From Clostridium fessum (GTDB lineage: Bacteria > Bacillota > Clostridia > Lachnospirales > Lachnospiraceae), in the NCBI RefSeq assembly GCF_003024715.1, contig NZ_PYLO01000003.1:62001-126000 (forward strand): a stretch of 64,000 nucleotides of DNA. Direction: 5' to 3'. The stretch's first letter is position 1. Every line of letters begins with the position of its first letter. The notes under the pieces were generated by a model. That model was not told where the DNA came from. It saw nothing but the letters and a program-made list of their open reading frames with translations, and did no database searches. This document shows positions 53,498-63,487 of this stretch, piece after piece. The translations under genes were made by a program, and so were the position numbers.

Positions 53498-53556
53498 TTA
53501 TTATTTCCTGTTGTTATTTTGCAATCTATCTCACAATAGACATTGCCCTGACCGCA

Positions 53557-53652
53557 CATTCGAACACTGCAACCCTCAAATACTGCAACATTCAAACACT
53601 GAAACATCCGAACACTGCAGCATTCAAACACCGAAATATTCGAACACCGCAG
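53557..53652. repeat. 16 bp tandem repeat, six copies
   Basis: Six head-to-tail units of 16 bp, type CATTCGAACACTGCAA, each differing at 1-5 bases. The second and later units alternate between endings such as CTGCAG and CTGAAA. It lies in the 201 bp gap between the sensor kinase and the GerMN gene. Copy number probably varies between strains. Confidence 0.9.
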
Positions 53653-53698
53653 CACCAGCAACCCTCTCGAACCTCTAAACCGCCCAGAACCACGCTGT

Positions 53699-55213
53699 CT
53701 ACGGAATATAATTCAACGGAATCCGCACCGTAAAGGTTGCTCCCTTGCCTTCTTCACTCTTTAGGCGGATCGCGCCCTGATGAAGAAGAATAATATTCTT
53801 CGTGATCGCAAGCCCCAGCCCGGTACCGCCTGTCTCGCGTGAGCGCGCCTTATCTACACGGTAAAAACGCTCAAATACGCGCTCCTGGAATTCTTTCGGG
53901 ATTCCCACGCCATTATCCTCTACCTTCACATAAAAGAACTTGTGGTCAGCATCCAGCGTCACCCAGACTTTTCCCTCTTCGCGGTTATACTTGATCGCAT
54001 TTTCCACCAGGTTCGAAAGTGCCAGGCTCAATTTTACCTCGTCCACATCCGCCGATACTTCCCGCTTGCTCTCATACGTGATCTCAATGTTCCGCCGCTT
54101 CGCGATCGGGGTCAGACGTTTTAAAATCTGTTCCAGAAGACCATTGATCGAAGTCTGGGCAATATTCAGATCCGGCGATGATTTATCCATTTTGACTAAC
54201 GTCAGCAGATCATCGATAATCTTGCCCTCGCGGTCAATCTCCGCCGAAATATCCTGCATAAACTCCTGATATAGCTCCGCCGGAGCGCTCTCCATCCCCA
54301 TCAGAGAATCCGCCAGCACTCTTATCGAAGTCAGCGGTGTTTTCAGCTCATGCGACACGTTGGAAACAAACTCCTGACGCGACCGATCCAGGTTTTTTAG
54401 TTTCCGGATGGTCTGCATGACTGCCTCCGAAATGTCCCGCGTCTCCCGATATGTTTTTACATCAATATCCTGATCCAGATTTCCCTCTGCCACCATATCG
54501 AGCTGCTGCTGCAGGCGGCGGAATGGTTTCAGCAGGCAAGCCGCCGCCAATAAATCTGCGATCAGAATAAAACAGAACATAACGAGCTGCAAAAATCCCG
54601 TCTTCTGCACAATTTTCTCCTGCAAAAGCGCCGAATTTTCCGTGGACGCCATCAGAAGAAGGACTCCCTGCACGCCTGCCGTATTTTTCCCATTTCCGGC
54701 TGCCACATCCGAATCGATCGGCGCTGCATCCGTGCTTTTTGCCTGAATCGGCTGCGCTACATAGAAATACTTTTTCTTCTGGTTCAGATAGCTGGAAGTT
54801 TCCCCGTCAAATGCCTTTAACACATCCGATACAACCAGCGTTTTCCCTCTGGAAATACCAAATGTGTCTTTCAAAATCTTAAAGCTGTCGTCCGCCAGCA
54901 CGATTCTTCCGTTCATCAGATCCGCCGTTGTACTAAGTTCCGCATCCAGCGCCGGATTTGGATTTCCCGACAGCAGTACATTGATATAATCACTGCTGCG
55001 TATCTTGTTTGCTAAAATCAGACACCGGTTCTGCGCTTCCGCCATCCGTTCTTCCACGTGGCTCTGGTAAAAATACCCCGATGTAAAACGAACCTGTACC
55101 AGAAGCGGAACCAGCGTCAGAATCAGAAAGGCGAGGAACAGAGGGATTCTCATCCCGATCGTGTGCTCCATCGCTTTCCATATCTTTCTTTTATGTTCTG
55201 CTATTCTTCTCAT
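53699..55213 (-). CDS. Sensor histidine kinase (HAMP, HisKA, HATPase)
   Basis: A 504-residue membrane kinase. Two helices (about 22-40 and 203-224) bound an extracellular sensor domain of 160 residues. HAMP follows (LLKPFRRLQQQLDMVAEGNL), then the phosphorylated His in FVSNVSHELKTPLTSIRVLA, the N box NLVENAIKYN and G boxes (DNGVGIPKEF; GGTGLGLAITKN). It belongs to the WalK/PhoR/MtrB-like class. No response regulator gene is adjacent: degV lies upstream and the GerMN gene downstream. The kinase-GerMN pairing is reminiscent of mtrB-lpqB, which is inference. Confidence 0.93.
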   Translation of the reverse strand: MRRIAEHKRKIWKAMEHTIGMRIPLFLAFLILTLVPLLVQVRFTSGYFYQSHVEERMAEAQNRCLILANKIRSSDYINVLLSGNPNPALDAELSTTADLMNGRIVLADDSFKILKDTFGISRGKTLVVSDVLKAFDGETSSYLNQKKKYFYVAQPIQAKSTDAAPIDSDVAAGNGKNTAGVQGVLLLMASTENSALLQEKIVQKTGFLQLVMFCFILIADLLAAACLLKPFRRLQQQLDMVAEGNLDQDIDVKTYRETRDISEAVMQTIRKLKNLDRSRQEFVSNVSHELKTPLTSIRVLADSLMGMESAPAELYQEFMQDISAEIDREGKIIDDLLTLVKMDKSSPDLNIAQTSINGLLEQILKRLTPIAKRRNIEITYESKREVSADVDEVKLSLALSNLVENAIKYNREEGKVWVTLDADHKFFYVKVEDNGVGIPKEFQERVFERFYRVDKARSRETGGTGLGLAITKNIILLHQGAIRLKSEEGKGATFTVRIPLNYIP

Positions 55214-55321
55214 GTTCCTGTCCTGAACGATTACAATTCACGCGCTCTTACTTGGGTTGCTTAACTTCCTGACATTGGCTGTAAACTGTAACCCCGAAAT
55301 GCTGCTCTGTAACTGCGTTTT

Positions 55322-56197
55322 TCACAACAACGATCCGATTTCAAGCTTCTTCGTTGCCGCAATCGCCAGCGCTCCCGGTCCGATATGGCAGGCTACACTT
55401 AAGGACAGCGGCTCTACACGGACTTCCGTCTCCGGGAAAAGTTCCCGAAGCTCGGCTGCCAGCTCCTGCGCCATCTCATCATTGTCGGTATGCGCTACAT
55501 CAATATACGTTTTTTCTCCCGTCATATCATCAAACCGATTTTCCAGATCGCGGGTGATCGCCGTGATCATCATGGAACGCGCCTGTTTCATCGTCCGCGC
55601 CTTCGCAAATGCGTCCAGCTTCTCGCCCTGTATCGTCAGAACCGGTTTTAAACGGAGAAGTGTTCCGAGCGCTGCTGCCGCTGGTGTGATTCTACCGCCC
55701 TTTTTCAGGTATTTTAATGTGTCAACCGTGACATAAATAGTTGAATCCAAACCTGTCTCTTCCAGCTTTTTGCAGATCGCCTCCGCGTCCATGCCGGCTG
55801 CCGCCATGTCAAGCGCATCCTGCACCGAACGGCGCTGGGTCACGGAAATCCTGTGATTATCCGCCACCTGTACTTTTCCGTCGAAATCATCTGCCAGCAT
55901 CTTTGCCGTCTGGCAGGAGCTCGAAAGCCCGCTGGACATCGGGATGTGCACAACTGCATCGTATTCCTCCAAAAGTTTTTCCCAGAGATTTAAGATCGTC
56001 TCCGGGGACGGCTGGGATGTGCTCACATCGTGATCCCCGCTCAGATGCTCGTAAAATTCCTTCTGTGTCAAATTTATATCTTCCAGATACTCGGTTCCAT
56101 CAATCATAAACGGCATCGGCAGGACATATACGCCCATCTCTTTCGCCTGTGCCTGTGTAATTCCGCTGTTGCTGTCTGTAACAACCGCTACCTTCAT
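55322..56197 (-). CDS. DegV-family fatty-acid-binding protein
   Basis: A 291-residue DegV protein. Start ATG 56197 is set by AGGAGG; the longer frame from 56308 has no ribosome site. MKVAVVTDSNSGITQAQAKE opens the N-terminal domain. TSQPSPETILNLWEKLLEEY and HIPMSSGLSSSCQTAKMLAD are the fatty-acid head-binding motifs, with the last part of the C-terminal domain VACHIGPGALAIA. DegV (FakB) proteins present host or endogenous fatty acids to a FakA kinase for phospholipid synthesis. No fakA is adjacent. Confidence 0.9.
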   Translation of the reverse strand: MKVAVVTDSNSGITQAQAKEMGVYVLPMPFMIDGTEYLEDINLTQKEFYEHLSGDHDVSTSQPSPETILNLWEKLLEEYDAVVHIPMSSGLSSSCQTAKMLADDFDGKVQVADNHRISVTQRRSVQDALDMAAAGMDAEAICKKLEETGLDSTIYVTVDTLKYLKKGGRITPAAAALGTLLRLKPVLTIQGEKLDAFAKARTMKQARSMMITAITRDLENRFDDMTGEKTYIDVAHTDNDEMAQELAAELRELFPETEVRVEPLSLSVACHIGPGALAIAATKKLEIGSLL

Positions 56198-56363
56198 GCT
56201 TGTTTCCTCCTGTTTTCCCTGTGAATCTGCTGCCATCCCATTTTCCTTTCCGCATAACACTTTCTTTTCTAAAAATGTCTGCCCTGGAACAGCCTCCGAG
56301 CGGTTCACATAGATGATTTTATTTTATCCTATTTTCTTATGAAATGGAAGAGAGAAGTAACCA

Positions 56364-56431
56364 AAAACTGCCACAAAACAAGCCCCGACCATTTCTCTGT
56401 TCATGATCTTTTCTTGCTTTATGGCAGTTTT
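56364..56431 (-). terminator. Terminator of gpmI
   Basis: On the minus strand AAAACTGCCA pairs with TGGCAGTTTT over a long loop that can pair internally, and the T-run follows. It lies after the gpmI stop and before degV. Confidence 0.5.
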
Positions 56432-56487
56432 CCCGATTCTTATTGACGGTTATATTTATACTTTCCTAATATATTCGAAAATTCTCC

Positions 56488-58029
56488 CTATTTCACCAAC
56501 AGCGACTCTCCCGTCATCTCCTTCGGCTTCTCAAGTCCCATCAGTTCAATCAGCGTCGGCACAATATCGCAGAGGCGTCCGCCCTCGCGCAGCTTGTACG
56601 CCGGGTCAGCGCCGACCAGGACAAACGGTACCTGATTGGTCGTATGAGCGGTCCACGGCTCGCCGGTTGCCTCATCAACCATCACCTCTGCATTACCGTG
56701 ATCGGCGCAGATAAAGAGAACACCTCCGGCTGCCTTGATGGCTTCAACTGCACGTCCTACGCAGGCATCGACGGTCTCAATCGCCTTGATCGCAGCCGAC
56801 TCCACGCCCGTGTGACCTACCATATCCGGGTTTGCAAAATTGATGATGATGACATCATATTTGCCGGACTCAATCGCCTCCACCAGCTTATCGCACACGA
56901 TCGGTGCGCTCATCTCCGGTTTCAGGTCGTAGGTCGGAACCTCCTTCGGAGACGGAACCAGAATGCGGTCCTCGCCCTCGTTCGGCTCTTCCACGCCGCC
57001 GTTGAAGAAAAATGTTACGTGTGCATATTTCTCGGTCTCGGCGATACGTGCCTGCGTCATATGGTGCGCCGCCAGGAACTCTCCAAACGTGTTCTTAATC
57101 TCTTCCTTCTTGAACGCAATCATCTTGTTCCCGATCGTCTCATCGTAATCGGTAAAGCATACAAACGTCAGGTCAAGCTTCTTCTCTCTCGCAAATCCGG
57201 TAAATCCCTCATCGCAGAATGCGCGGGTGATCTCTCTTGCACGGTCCGGACGGAAGTTGAAGAAAATGACGGAATCGCCATCCTGAATCGTGGCAACCGG
57301 CTTTCCGTCCTTCTCTACATAGAACGGTACGACGAACTCATCGTTTACCTCTTTATCATAGGATGCCTGAATGCCTGCACACGCACTTTCTGCCTTCTCG
57401 CCCTCTGCCTTTGTCAGCACATTGTAAGCCTTCTGGACACGATCCCAGTTTTTATCACGGTCCATCGCATAGTAGCGTCCCATCACGGAAGCCACCTCGC
57501 CGACGCCAAGCTGCTGCATCTTCTTCTCTAATTCTGCTACAAACTCCTTGCCGGAGGTCGGCGGTGTATCGCGTCCGTCCAGGAAGCAGTGCACATACAC
57601 TTTTTTTAGTCCCTGACGTTTTGCAAACTCCAGAAGTCCGAATAAATGAGTCAGATGGCTGTGAACGCCGCCGTCTGATACCAGTCCGAACAGATGCAGA
57701 GCGGAATCATTTTTCTTGCAGGTGTCTGCGGCTGCCAGAAATTCCGGATTTTCAAAGAAATCGCCATCCTCGATTGATTTCGTGATACGGGTCAGCTCCT
57801 GGTATACGATACGTCCGGCACCCATATTTAAATGTCCAACCTCCGAGTTACCCATCTGTCCGTCCGGCAGACCGACCGCCAGACCGCTGGCATTGCCACG
57901 CACAAACGGGCACTGGCTCATCAGCTGATCCATGATCGGTGTCTTCGCCTCACACACGGCATTGTGCTCACAGGTATCTCTCATGCCGTATCCATCGAGA
58001 ATCATTAATACGGTTGGCTTTTTTTTCAT
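56488..58029 (-). CDS. gpmI: 2,3-bisphosphoglycerate-independent phosphoglycerate mutase
   Basis: The cofactor-independent mutase (513 residues from ATG 58029, MKKKPTVLMILDGYGM). The in-frame ATG at 58080 has no ribosome site. The Ser nucleophile is in MGNSEVGHLNMGAG, and the manganese ligands are in ILDGYG, ICADHGNAEV and FANPDMVGHTG. The phosphatase and transferase domains alternate as in the family. It converts 3-phosphoglycerate to 2-phosphoglycerate and follows tpiA after a terminator. Sporulating bacteria normally use this pH-sensitive form in spores. Confidence 0.97.
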   Translation of the reverse strand: MKKKPTVLMILDGYGMRDTCEHNAVCEAKTPIMDQLMSQCPFVRGNASGLAVGLPDGQMGNSEVGHLNMGAGRIVYQELTRITKSIEDGDFFENPEFLAAADTCKKNDSALHLFGLVSDGGVHSHLTHLFGLLEFAKRQGLKKVYVHCFLDGRDTPPTSGKEFVAELEKKMQQLGVGEVASVMGRYYAMDRDKNWDRVQKAYNVLTKAEGEKAESACAGIQASYDKEVNDEFVVPFYVEKDGKPVATIQDGDSVIFFNFRPDRAREITRAFCDEGFTGFAREKKLDLTFVCFTDYDETIGNKMIAFKKEEIKNTFGEFLAAHHMTQARIAETEKYAHVTFFFNGGVEEPNEGEDRILVPSPKEVPTYDLKPEMSAPIVCDKLVEAIESGKYDVIIINFANPDMVGHTGVESAAIKAIETVDACVGRAVEAIKAAGGVLFICADHGNAEVMVDEATGEPWTAHTTNQVPFVLVGADPAYKLREGGRLCDIVPTLIELMGLEKPKEMTGESLLVK

Positions 58030-58140
58030 CTCTTTCTTCTTCCTTTCCTTCCATGAAATGAACCGTTTTTTCTGAAACAACCGGATGAACCAACAATTTT
58101 GATTGTTTCAGTTCAAAACCTTCACCTTCTTTTTTTACTG

Positions 58141-58188
58141 GCAAAAAGGGGACTGCCACGCCTCACACGTGCGACAGCCCCCTTTTGC
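58141..58188 (-). terminator. Terminator of tpiA
   Basis: GCAAAAGGGGGCTG and CAGTCCCCTTTTTGC pair on the minus strand with one bulge. It is an intrinsic terminator between tpiA and gpmI. Confidence 0.78.
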
Positions 58189-58195
58189 TCATCTC

Positions 58196-58945
58196 TTATT
58201 TATAATTTACAATCTTTCCAAAATCTGCCTTTAAGGATGCGCCGCCTACCAGACCGCCATCGATATCCGGCTGTGCAAACAGCTCCGGAGCCGATGCTGC
58301 AGATACGGAACCGCCGTACTGAATGCGGATCGCCTCTGCGGTCGCCTCATCGTACACTTCCTTGATGCACGCACGGATCGCGCCGCACACTTCCTCAGCC
58401 TGCTCGGTGGTCGCTACCTTGCCGGTACCGATCGCCCAGATTGGCTCGTATGCAATCACAGCTGTCTTTGCCTGCTCTGCGGTCACATTCTGGAATGCGA
58501 TCTTGATCTGCTGGCGGATCCAGTCAAGCGTGATGCCCTGCTCTCTCTGGGTCAGAGTCTCGCCGCAGCAAATGATCGGGGTCAGACCGTGCTCAAATGC
58601 TTTCAGTACCTTCTTATTGACCGTCTCATCGGTCTCTGCAAAATATTCTCTGCGCTCGGAATGTCCGATAATCACGTATTTAACGCCTGCATCGGTCAGC
58701 ATATTCGGGGAAATCTCGCCGGTGTAAGCACCTTTCTCCTCGAAATACATATTTTCAGCGCCGACTGCGATGTTGGTTCCCTCGCACGCTTTTACAACCG
58801 GGATAATATCAATCGCCGGTACGCAGAATACAACGTCTACATCTTCCGAAACAACGAGCGGCTTCAGAAGCTCTACCAGAGCTACTGCCTCCGACGGCGT
58901 CATGTTCATTTTCCAGTTGCCTGCTACGATCTTTCTTCTAGCCAT
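58196..58945 (-). CDS. tpiA: Triosephosphate isomerase
   Basis: A 249-residue TIM barrel that interconverts dihydroxyacetone phosphate and glyceraldehyde-3-phosphate. [20 protein letters not shown] contains the catalytic Lys. [20 protein letters not shown] contains the His electrophile. [20 protein letters not shown] contains the catalytic Glu and loop 6. [20 protein letters not shown] is the phosphate-binding end. The length is standard. It lies 24 bp after pgk on the same strand. Confidence 0.98.
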   Translation of the reverse strand: MARRKIVAGNWKMNMTPSEAVALVELLKPLVVSEDVDVVFCVPAIDIIPVVKACEGTNIAVGAENMYFEEKGAYTGEISPNMLTDAGVKYVIIGHSERREYFAETDETVNKKVLKAFEHGLTPIICCGETLTQREQGITLDWIRQQIKIAFQNVTAEQAKTAVIAYEPIWAIGTGKVATTEQAEEVCGAIRACIKEVYDEATAEAIRIQYGGSVSAASAPELFAQPDIDGGLVGGASLKADFGKIVNYK

Positions 58946-58969
58946 GACTATTCTATTCCTCTTTTCTAT

Positions 58970-60175
58970 TTATTTATTATTCGCTGCCGCTACGCCCGGA
59001 AGCTCTTTTCCCTCTAAGAATTCCAGAGAAGCGCCGCCGCCGGTAGAAATATGGGTCATCTTGTCGCCAAATCCAAGCTGGTTGACCGCTGCTGCAGAAT
59101 CGCCGCCGCCGATGATCGTGGTCGCTTCGGTGTCTGCCAGTGCTTTTGCAACTGCGATTGTACCCTGTGCCAGAGTCGGGTTCTCAAATACACCCATCGG
59201 TCCGTTCCATACAACTGTCTTAGCAGATTTTACGGTGTCTGCATACAGCTTTGCAGTTTCCGGTCCTATGTCAAGTCCCATCGTATCAGCCGGGATAGCG
59301 TCAACCGATACATTCTGTACCTCGATCGGTGCATCGATCGGATCCGGGAAGGATGCTGCTACAGCTGCATCAACCGGAAGAAGCAGTTTCTTGCCAAGCT
59401 TCGCCGCCTTCTCTACCATCTCACGGCAATAATCTAACTTTGTATCATCGACTAAGGATTTACCAATCTCCTTGCCCTGTGCTTTTAAGAATGTAAATGC
59501 CATGCCGCCGCCGATGATCAGCGTGTCGCACTTCTCCAGCAGGTTGGAGATAACGTTTAATTTATCGGCTACCTTCGCGCCGCCTAAAATGGCAACGAAC
59601 GGGCGGACCGGGTTATCTACTGCATTTCCAAGGAAATCGATCTCTTTCTGCATCAGGTAACCAACTACTGCGGTGTCCACATACTGGGTCACACCTACGT
59701 TTGAGCAGTGTGCGCGGTGTGCAGTACCAAATGCATCGTCCACATAGACATCACACAGGGATGCCAGATCCTTGCTGAACGCCTCACCGTTCTTGGTTTC
59801 CTCGGCACGGTAACGGGTGTTCTCAAGCAGAACAACCTCGCCATCCTTCATCGCCTCAACGGCTGCCTTTGCGTTCGGTCCAACCACTTCCGGATCGGCT
59901 GCAAATTTCACTTCCTGTCCCAGAAGTTCAGACAGACGAACGGCTACCGGTGCCAGAGACAGCTCCGGCTTCGGCTCTCCCTTCGGTTTGCCAAGGTGGG
60001 AGCAGAGAATTACCTTTCCGCCGTCCGCAATCAGTTTTTTGATCGTCGGAAGCGCTGCCACCAGACGGTTTTCATCGGTGATCTTTCCTTCTTTTAACGG
60101 TACGTTGAAATCACAGCGTACCAGAACGCGTTTGCCCTTTACATTGATATCATCCACGGATTTTTTATTCAGCAT
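58970..60175 (-). CDS. pgk: Phosphoglycerate kinase
   Basis: A 401-residue PGK that makes ATP from 1,3-bisphosphoglycerate. [20 protein letters not shown] (substrate site), [20 protein letters not shown], and the ATP-domain [20 protein letters not shown] and [15 protein letters not shown] are all present. [19 protein letters not shown] binds the nucleotide. The length is normal. pgk and tpiA are transcribed together downstream of gapA, although a terminator separates gapA from pgk, so pgk-tpiA levels may depend on read-through or on a promoter within the terminator region. Confidence 0.98.
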   Translation of the reverse strand: MLNKKSVDDINVKGKRVLVRCDFNVPLKEGKITDENRLVAALPTIKKLIADGGKVILCSHLGKPKGEPKPELSLAPVAVRLSELLGQEVKFAADPEVVGPNAKAAVEAMKDGEVVLLENTRYRAEETKNGEAFSKDLASLCDVYVDDAFGTAHRAHCSNVGVTQYVDTAVVGYLMQKEIDFLGNAVDNPVRPFVAILGGAKVADKLNVISNLLEKCDTLIIGGGMAFTFLKAQGKEIGKSLVDDTKLDYCREMVEKAAKLGKKLLLPVDAAVAASFPDPIDAPIEVQNVSVDAIPADTMGLDIGPETAKLYADTVKSAKTVVWNGPMGVFENPTLAQGTIAVAKALADTEATTIIGGGDSAAAVNQLGFGDKMTHISTGGGASLEFLEGKELPGVAAANNK

Positions 60176-60212
60176 ATCCTGTCTCCTTTACATTATAAAA
60201 GAATAAAAAACA

Positions 60213-60239
60213 GGTCCGGTCCCGACCGAGGACCGGACC
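60213..60239 (-). terminator. Terminator of gapA
   Basis: GGTCCGGTCC and GGACCGGACC pair perfectly around a 7 nt loop, followed on the minus strand by TGTTTTTTATT. A strong intrinsic terminator between gapA and pgk. Confidence 0.88.
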
Positions 60240-60278
60240 CATCTTGAATCCTTATGATTTTCTATCGAATCGATAAAA

Positions 60279-61292
60279 TTATGCCAGCTCTGCGAAGTAT
60301 TTGATTGTACGAACCATCTGGCTTGTGTAGGAGTTCTCGTTGTCATACCAGGAAACAACCTGTACCTGATATAAGTCATCACCGATCGGAGATACCATAG
60401 TCTGTGTAGAATCAAACAGGGAACCATAGCGGATACCTACGATATCGGAAGAAACGATCTCATCCTCGTTGTAGCCGAAGGACTCAGTCTGAGCTGCCTT
60501 CATAGCCTCGTTGATAGCTTCCTTGGTAACGTCAGCTTTCTTAACAACGGCTGTCAGAATGGTAGTGGAACCAGTCGGAACCGGAACACGCTGTGCAGAA
60601 CCGATGAGCTTGCCGTTTAATTCCGGAATAACCAGACCGATCGCTTTTGCAGCACCGGTGGAGTTCGGAACGATGTTGACAGCGCCTGCTCTTGCTCTTC
60701 TTAAATCGCCTTTTCTGTGCGGTCCGTCCAGAATCATCTGATCGCCTGTGTAAGCGTGGATGGTGGACATGATACCGGACTGAATCGGAGCATAATCGTT
60801 TAATGCCTTAGCCATCGGAGCCAGGCAGTTAGTTGTACAGGATGCTGCGGAGATAATCTTATCTTCCGGTTTCAGTGTCTTGTGGTTTACATTGTATACG
60901 ATAGTCGGAAGGTCATTGCCTGCCGGTGCGGAGATAACGACTTTCTTAGCGCCTGCATCGATATGTGCCTGTGCTTTTGCCTTGGATGTATAGAATCCGG
61001 TACACTCCAGAACTACGTCTACACCAATCTCGCCCCACGGAAGTTCAGCAGCGTTTGCCTTTGCGTAGATAGTAATCTTCTTGCCATCTACTACAATATA
61101 ATCTTCGCCAGCTTCTACCGTATGTCCATCGTATCTGCCCTGAGCAGAATCATACTTTAACAGGTGAGCTAACATTTTCGGATTTGTCAGATCGTTGATA
61201 GCTACGACTTCGTAACCCTCAGCGCCAAACATCTGTCTGAAAGCCAGACGACCAATACGACCAAAACCATTAATTGCAACTTTTACTGCCAT
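60279..61292 (-). CDS. gapA: Glyceraldehyde-3-phosphate dehydrogenase (NAD-dependent)
   Basis: A 337-residue type I GAPDH. The Rossmann domain begins [20 protein letters not shown]. The catalytic Cys lies in [20 protein letters not shown], and the conserved His and Arg in the C-terminal half. [20 protein letters not shown] ends the protein. It makes 1,3-bisphosphoglycerate and NADH. It has its own promoter and a strong terminator, so it is the most highly expressed of the block. Ribosome site AGGAGGAATG is strong. Confidence 0.98.
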   Translation of the reverse strand: MAVKVAINGFGRIGRLAFRQMFGAEGYEVVAINDLTNPKMLAHLLKYDSAQGRYDGHTVEAGEDYIVVDGKKITIYAKANAAELPWGEIGVDVVLECTGFYTSKAKAQAHIDAGAKKVVISAPAGNDLPTIVYNVNHKTLKPEDKIISAASCTTNCLAPMAKALNDYAPIQSGIMSTIHAYTGDQMILDGPHRKGDLRRARAGAVNIVPNSTGAAKAIGLVIPELNGKLIGSAQRVPVPTGSTTILTAVVKKADVTKEAINEAMKAAQTESFGYNEDEIVSSDIVGIRYGSLFDSTQTMVSPIGDDLYQVQVVSWYDNENSYTSQMVRTIKYFAELA

Positions 61293-61353
61293 GATCTCAT
61301 TCCTCCTAGAAATTCATCTTCATGATTGTTAAATATTAATCAACCCTGCTTGT

Positions 61354-61382
61354 ATTGTACCCAACTTTTCCTAAAATAGCAA
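61354..61382 (-). promoter_or_regulatory. Promoter of gapA
   Basis: TTGCTA (61382-61377), a 17 bp spacer and TACAAT (61359-61354) on the minus strand. It lies about 65 bp before the gapA start. Confidence 0.75.
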
Positions 61383-61831
61383 GTGGTTTTTTGTAAATTT
61401 TGCAGCAAATATTCAGTATTCTCTCTCTTGCTGCGCACAACTTCGACGGATTGTCATATCTTAAATGGAATTTTGTGCTGGCAGCCTTAATTTTGCATAA
61501 TTTTTTAACCAAATGCTCTAATTCGAACTATTTTCATTTTAATCGATCTCTTCTTGTTTTTCAACCTTTTTCCGTGGCTTCGCATTTGAATACGGCAAAT
61601 TCCTGCTGACACCACGCTTTCTTACGGCACTTTCGGTTCCAAAAGTGCCTACCCGTGAACAATAACCCGTCCACTTTGCAATTCGCCATCCGGCGCCTTG
61701 TAAACCTCCACACTTTCTTGCAGATCGTTTCTTTTTTTACTATAATAACTTTAATCATCGTTTTGGTTTACACATTTTGCAGACCGGATCAACTCATTTC
61801 CTACATCAAATAAATTCCGGAGGTTTTATAT
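61383..61831. other. Intergenic stretch between gapA and the sensor kinase
   Basis: An AT-rich part is followed by a partial GTTACTGT-family repeat (61571-61666). No gene is seen. The ribosome site CCGGAGG of the kinase gene lies at 61818. Confidence 0.5.
61571..61666. repeat. GTTACTGT-family repeat, left end truncated
   Basis: It shares TCCGTGGCTTCGCATTT, then the CCTGCTG-ACACCACG core, the GGCACTTT/AAAGTGCC hairpin and the end CGTGAACAATAAC with the full element at 40706-40838, at roughly 90% identity by eye. The first 40 bp and left inverted end are absent. Confidence 0.75.
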
Positions 61832-63487
61832 ATGAAGATAAAGGAAGGAAAATCAGCGCTGGAACAGAATCTGTACCGATCCTTTCTGCTCCTTTCCGCT
61901 ACCCTGGTGCTCATCTCACTTGGTTTTACTCTGTTTTTTGATATTTCCAGGCAGCGAAAGGATATGGACAAGCTGATCAGCGGTACTGCTTCTTATATTG
62001 CTGCAATTCCGGATGTCGCCGCCATGCTGGAAAACGGCTATCCTGATTCCACCGTGACCCGCGACCTGGATTCTCTTTCTTTGAATATACCAGATATCAA
62101 TGTCATCCTCATCAGTGATAAAAACGGACTGCGCTTTTACCACACGAACCGTCTGAAAACCGGCGATTCCTACGTGGCAGGTGACGAGGACGCTATTCTG
62201 GCAGGAAGCGATCCATATATCACAACCGGCTACGGCACGCACGGCATGCAGCGGCGCGCCTTTCACGCAGTAAAAAACAGCGACGGAGAGATCGTCGGTT
62301 TTGTGATGGTTTCCCTGTTCACCGCTACTCTGTCAGCCCAGCACCGCAGTCTGCTGTTCTTTTATATAATTATATTCCTGATCATGATGATCGTCAGCAT
62401 TTCCCTGACGCACACAATGTTCTCCCTGCTGCGCGACTCCCTGTTGGGATATGACCCGGAAGAACTCGTCAATATTTATACCCGCCAGGATGAGGTCATG
62501 AATATGATCGACGAGGGACTTGCCGCAACCGATCTGGACGGCAGAATTCTCTTTGCCAACCAGAAAGTTTCCACGATACTCGGTCGTCCTGCAAACGAAC
62601 CTCCGCTCACCCACTTAACGATTCAGGAATTGTTTCCACAGACCTCATTCGATCAGGTCATAAAAACCGGCGAAAGTGTAACGCACGAGAGCATCAGCTT
62701 CGCCGGACGCCAGCTCATCGTCAAGGAGGTGCCGATCCATGGACGCGGTAAACAGGCGCGCCGAGGTGTCCTGATCGTTTTATTTGACCGCACCGACCTC
62801 CTGCGTCTCTCCGACGAGCTTTCCGGCGCCCACAATATGTTGGACACGCTGCGCGCGTTCAACCATGAATTTTTAAATAAGCTGCACATCATTCTCGGCT
62901 ACCTACAGACCGGGGAGATTCAGCAGGCGATGAATTTTATCACCAACAGCAGCCTTGTCTCCAGCCAGTCCGTCCGTGAGACAGCCAACTGCATCCGCGT
63001 TCCGAAAATCTGTGCGCTTGTGATCGGGAAAATGATGCACGCCGCCGAGCTTGGCATCCGCCTGCAGGTCAGCGCCGACAGCACCTGCCGCGACCATGAT
63101 CTGCTGATCCCGGTGGAAGGATTTGTCACCATTCTCGGCAATCTGATGGAAAATGCCATTGAAGAGCTAAGCCACGATCACACCGCCAGTCCGGATGTCA
63201 TTAACGCATCTGAAAGCCCGCGCGAGATCCACATCGGCATCTACTGCCGCCCAGACGTCAACATCATCACCTGCGAGGACACCGGGCACGGCATACAGCC
63301 GGAGCTGCTCGATCATATTTTCGAAAAAGGTGTTTCCTCCAAGGGCGAGAACCGCGGAACCGGGCTTTTCCTGGTTCATGAGCTGATGGAGGAGTACGGC
63401 GGAACCATCGATATTGACACAGAGCCTGGCGAGGGCACCTGCTTCACCCTGACATTTACCCGAAAGGAGACAGAATCTAATGTATAA
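61832..63487 (+). CDS. DcuS/CitA-type sensor histidine kinase
   Basis: A 551-residue kinase. A membrane helix (about 17-36) and a second near 175-198 bound an extracytoplasmic PAS-like sensor domain, probably for a small carboxylate. A cytoplasmic PAS domain lies near 220-300 (MNMIDEGLAATDLDGRILFA). The His box is FNHEFLNKLHIILGYLQTGE, as in the CitA/DcuS group. The ATPase has NLMENAIEEL and GHGIQPELLDHIFEKGVSSK, then GTGLFLVHELM. The stop overlaps the response regulator start (ATGTATAA), the usual CitAB-like arrangement. The ligand is not known; citrate or other di-/tricarboxylates are candidates. Confidence 0.92.
   Translation: MKIKEGKSALEQNLYRSFLLLSATLVLISLGFTLFFDISRQRKDMDKLISGTASYIAAIPDVAAMLENGYPDSTVTRDLDSLSLNIPDINVILISDKNGLRFYHTNRLKTGDSYVAGDEDAILAGSDPYITTGYGTHGMQRRAFHAVKNSDGEIVGFVMVSLFTATLSAQHRSLLFFYIIIFLIMMIVSISLTHTMFSLLRDSLLGYDPEELVNIYTRQDEVMNMIDEGLAATDLDGRILFANQKVSTILGRPANEPPLTHLTIQELFPQTSFDQVIKTGESVTHESISFAGRQLIVKEVPIHGRGKQARRGVLIVLFDRTDLLRLSDELSGAHNMLDTLRAFNHEFLNKLHIILGYLQTGEIQQAMNFITNSSLVSSQSVRETANCIRVPKICALVIGKMMHAAELGIRLQVSADSTCRDHDLLIPVEGFVTILGNLMENAIEELSHDHTASPDVINASESPREIHIGIYCRPDVNIITCEDTGHGIQPELLDHIFEKGVSSKGENRGTGLFLVHELMEEYGGTIDIDTEPGEGTCFTLTFTRKETESNV

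Noticed and set aside
53557-53652. CRISPR array
   Set aside because: The units are only 16 bp with no spacers between them, and no cas genes are near.
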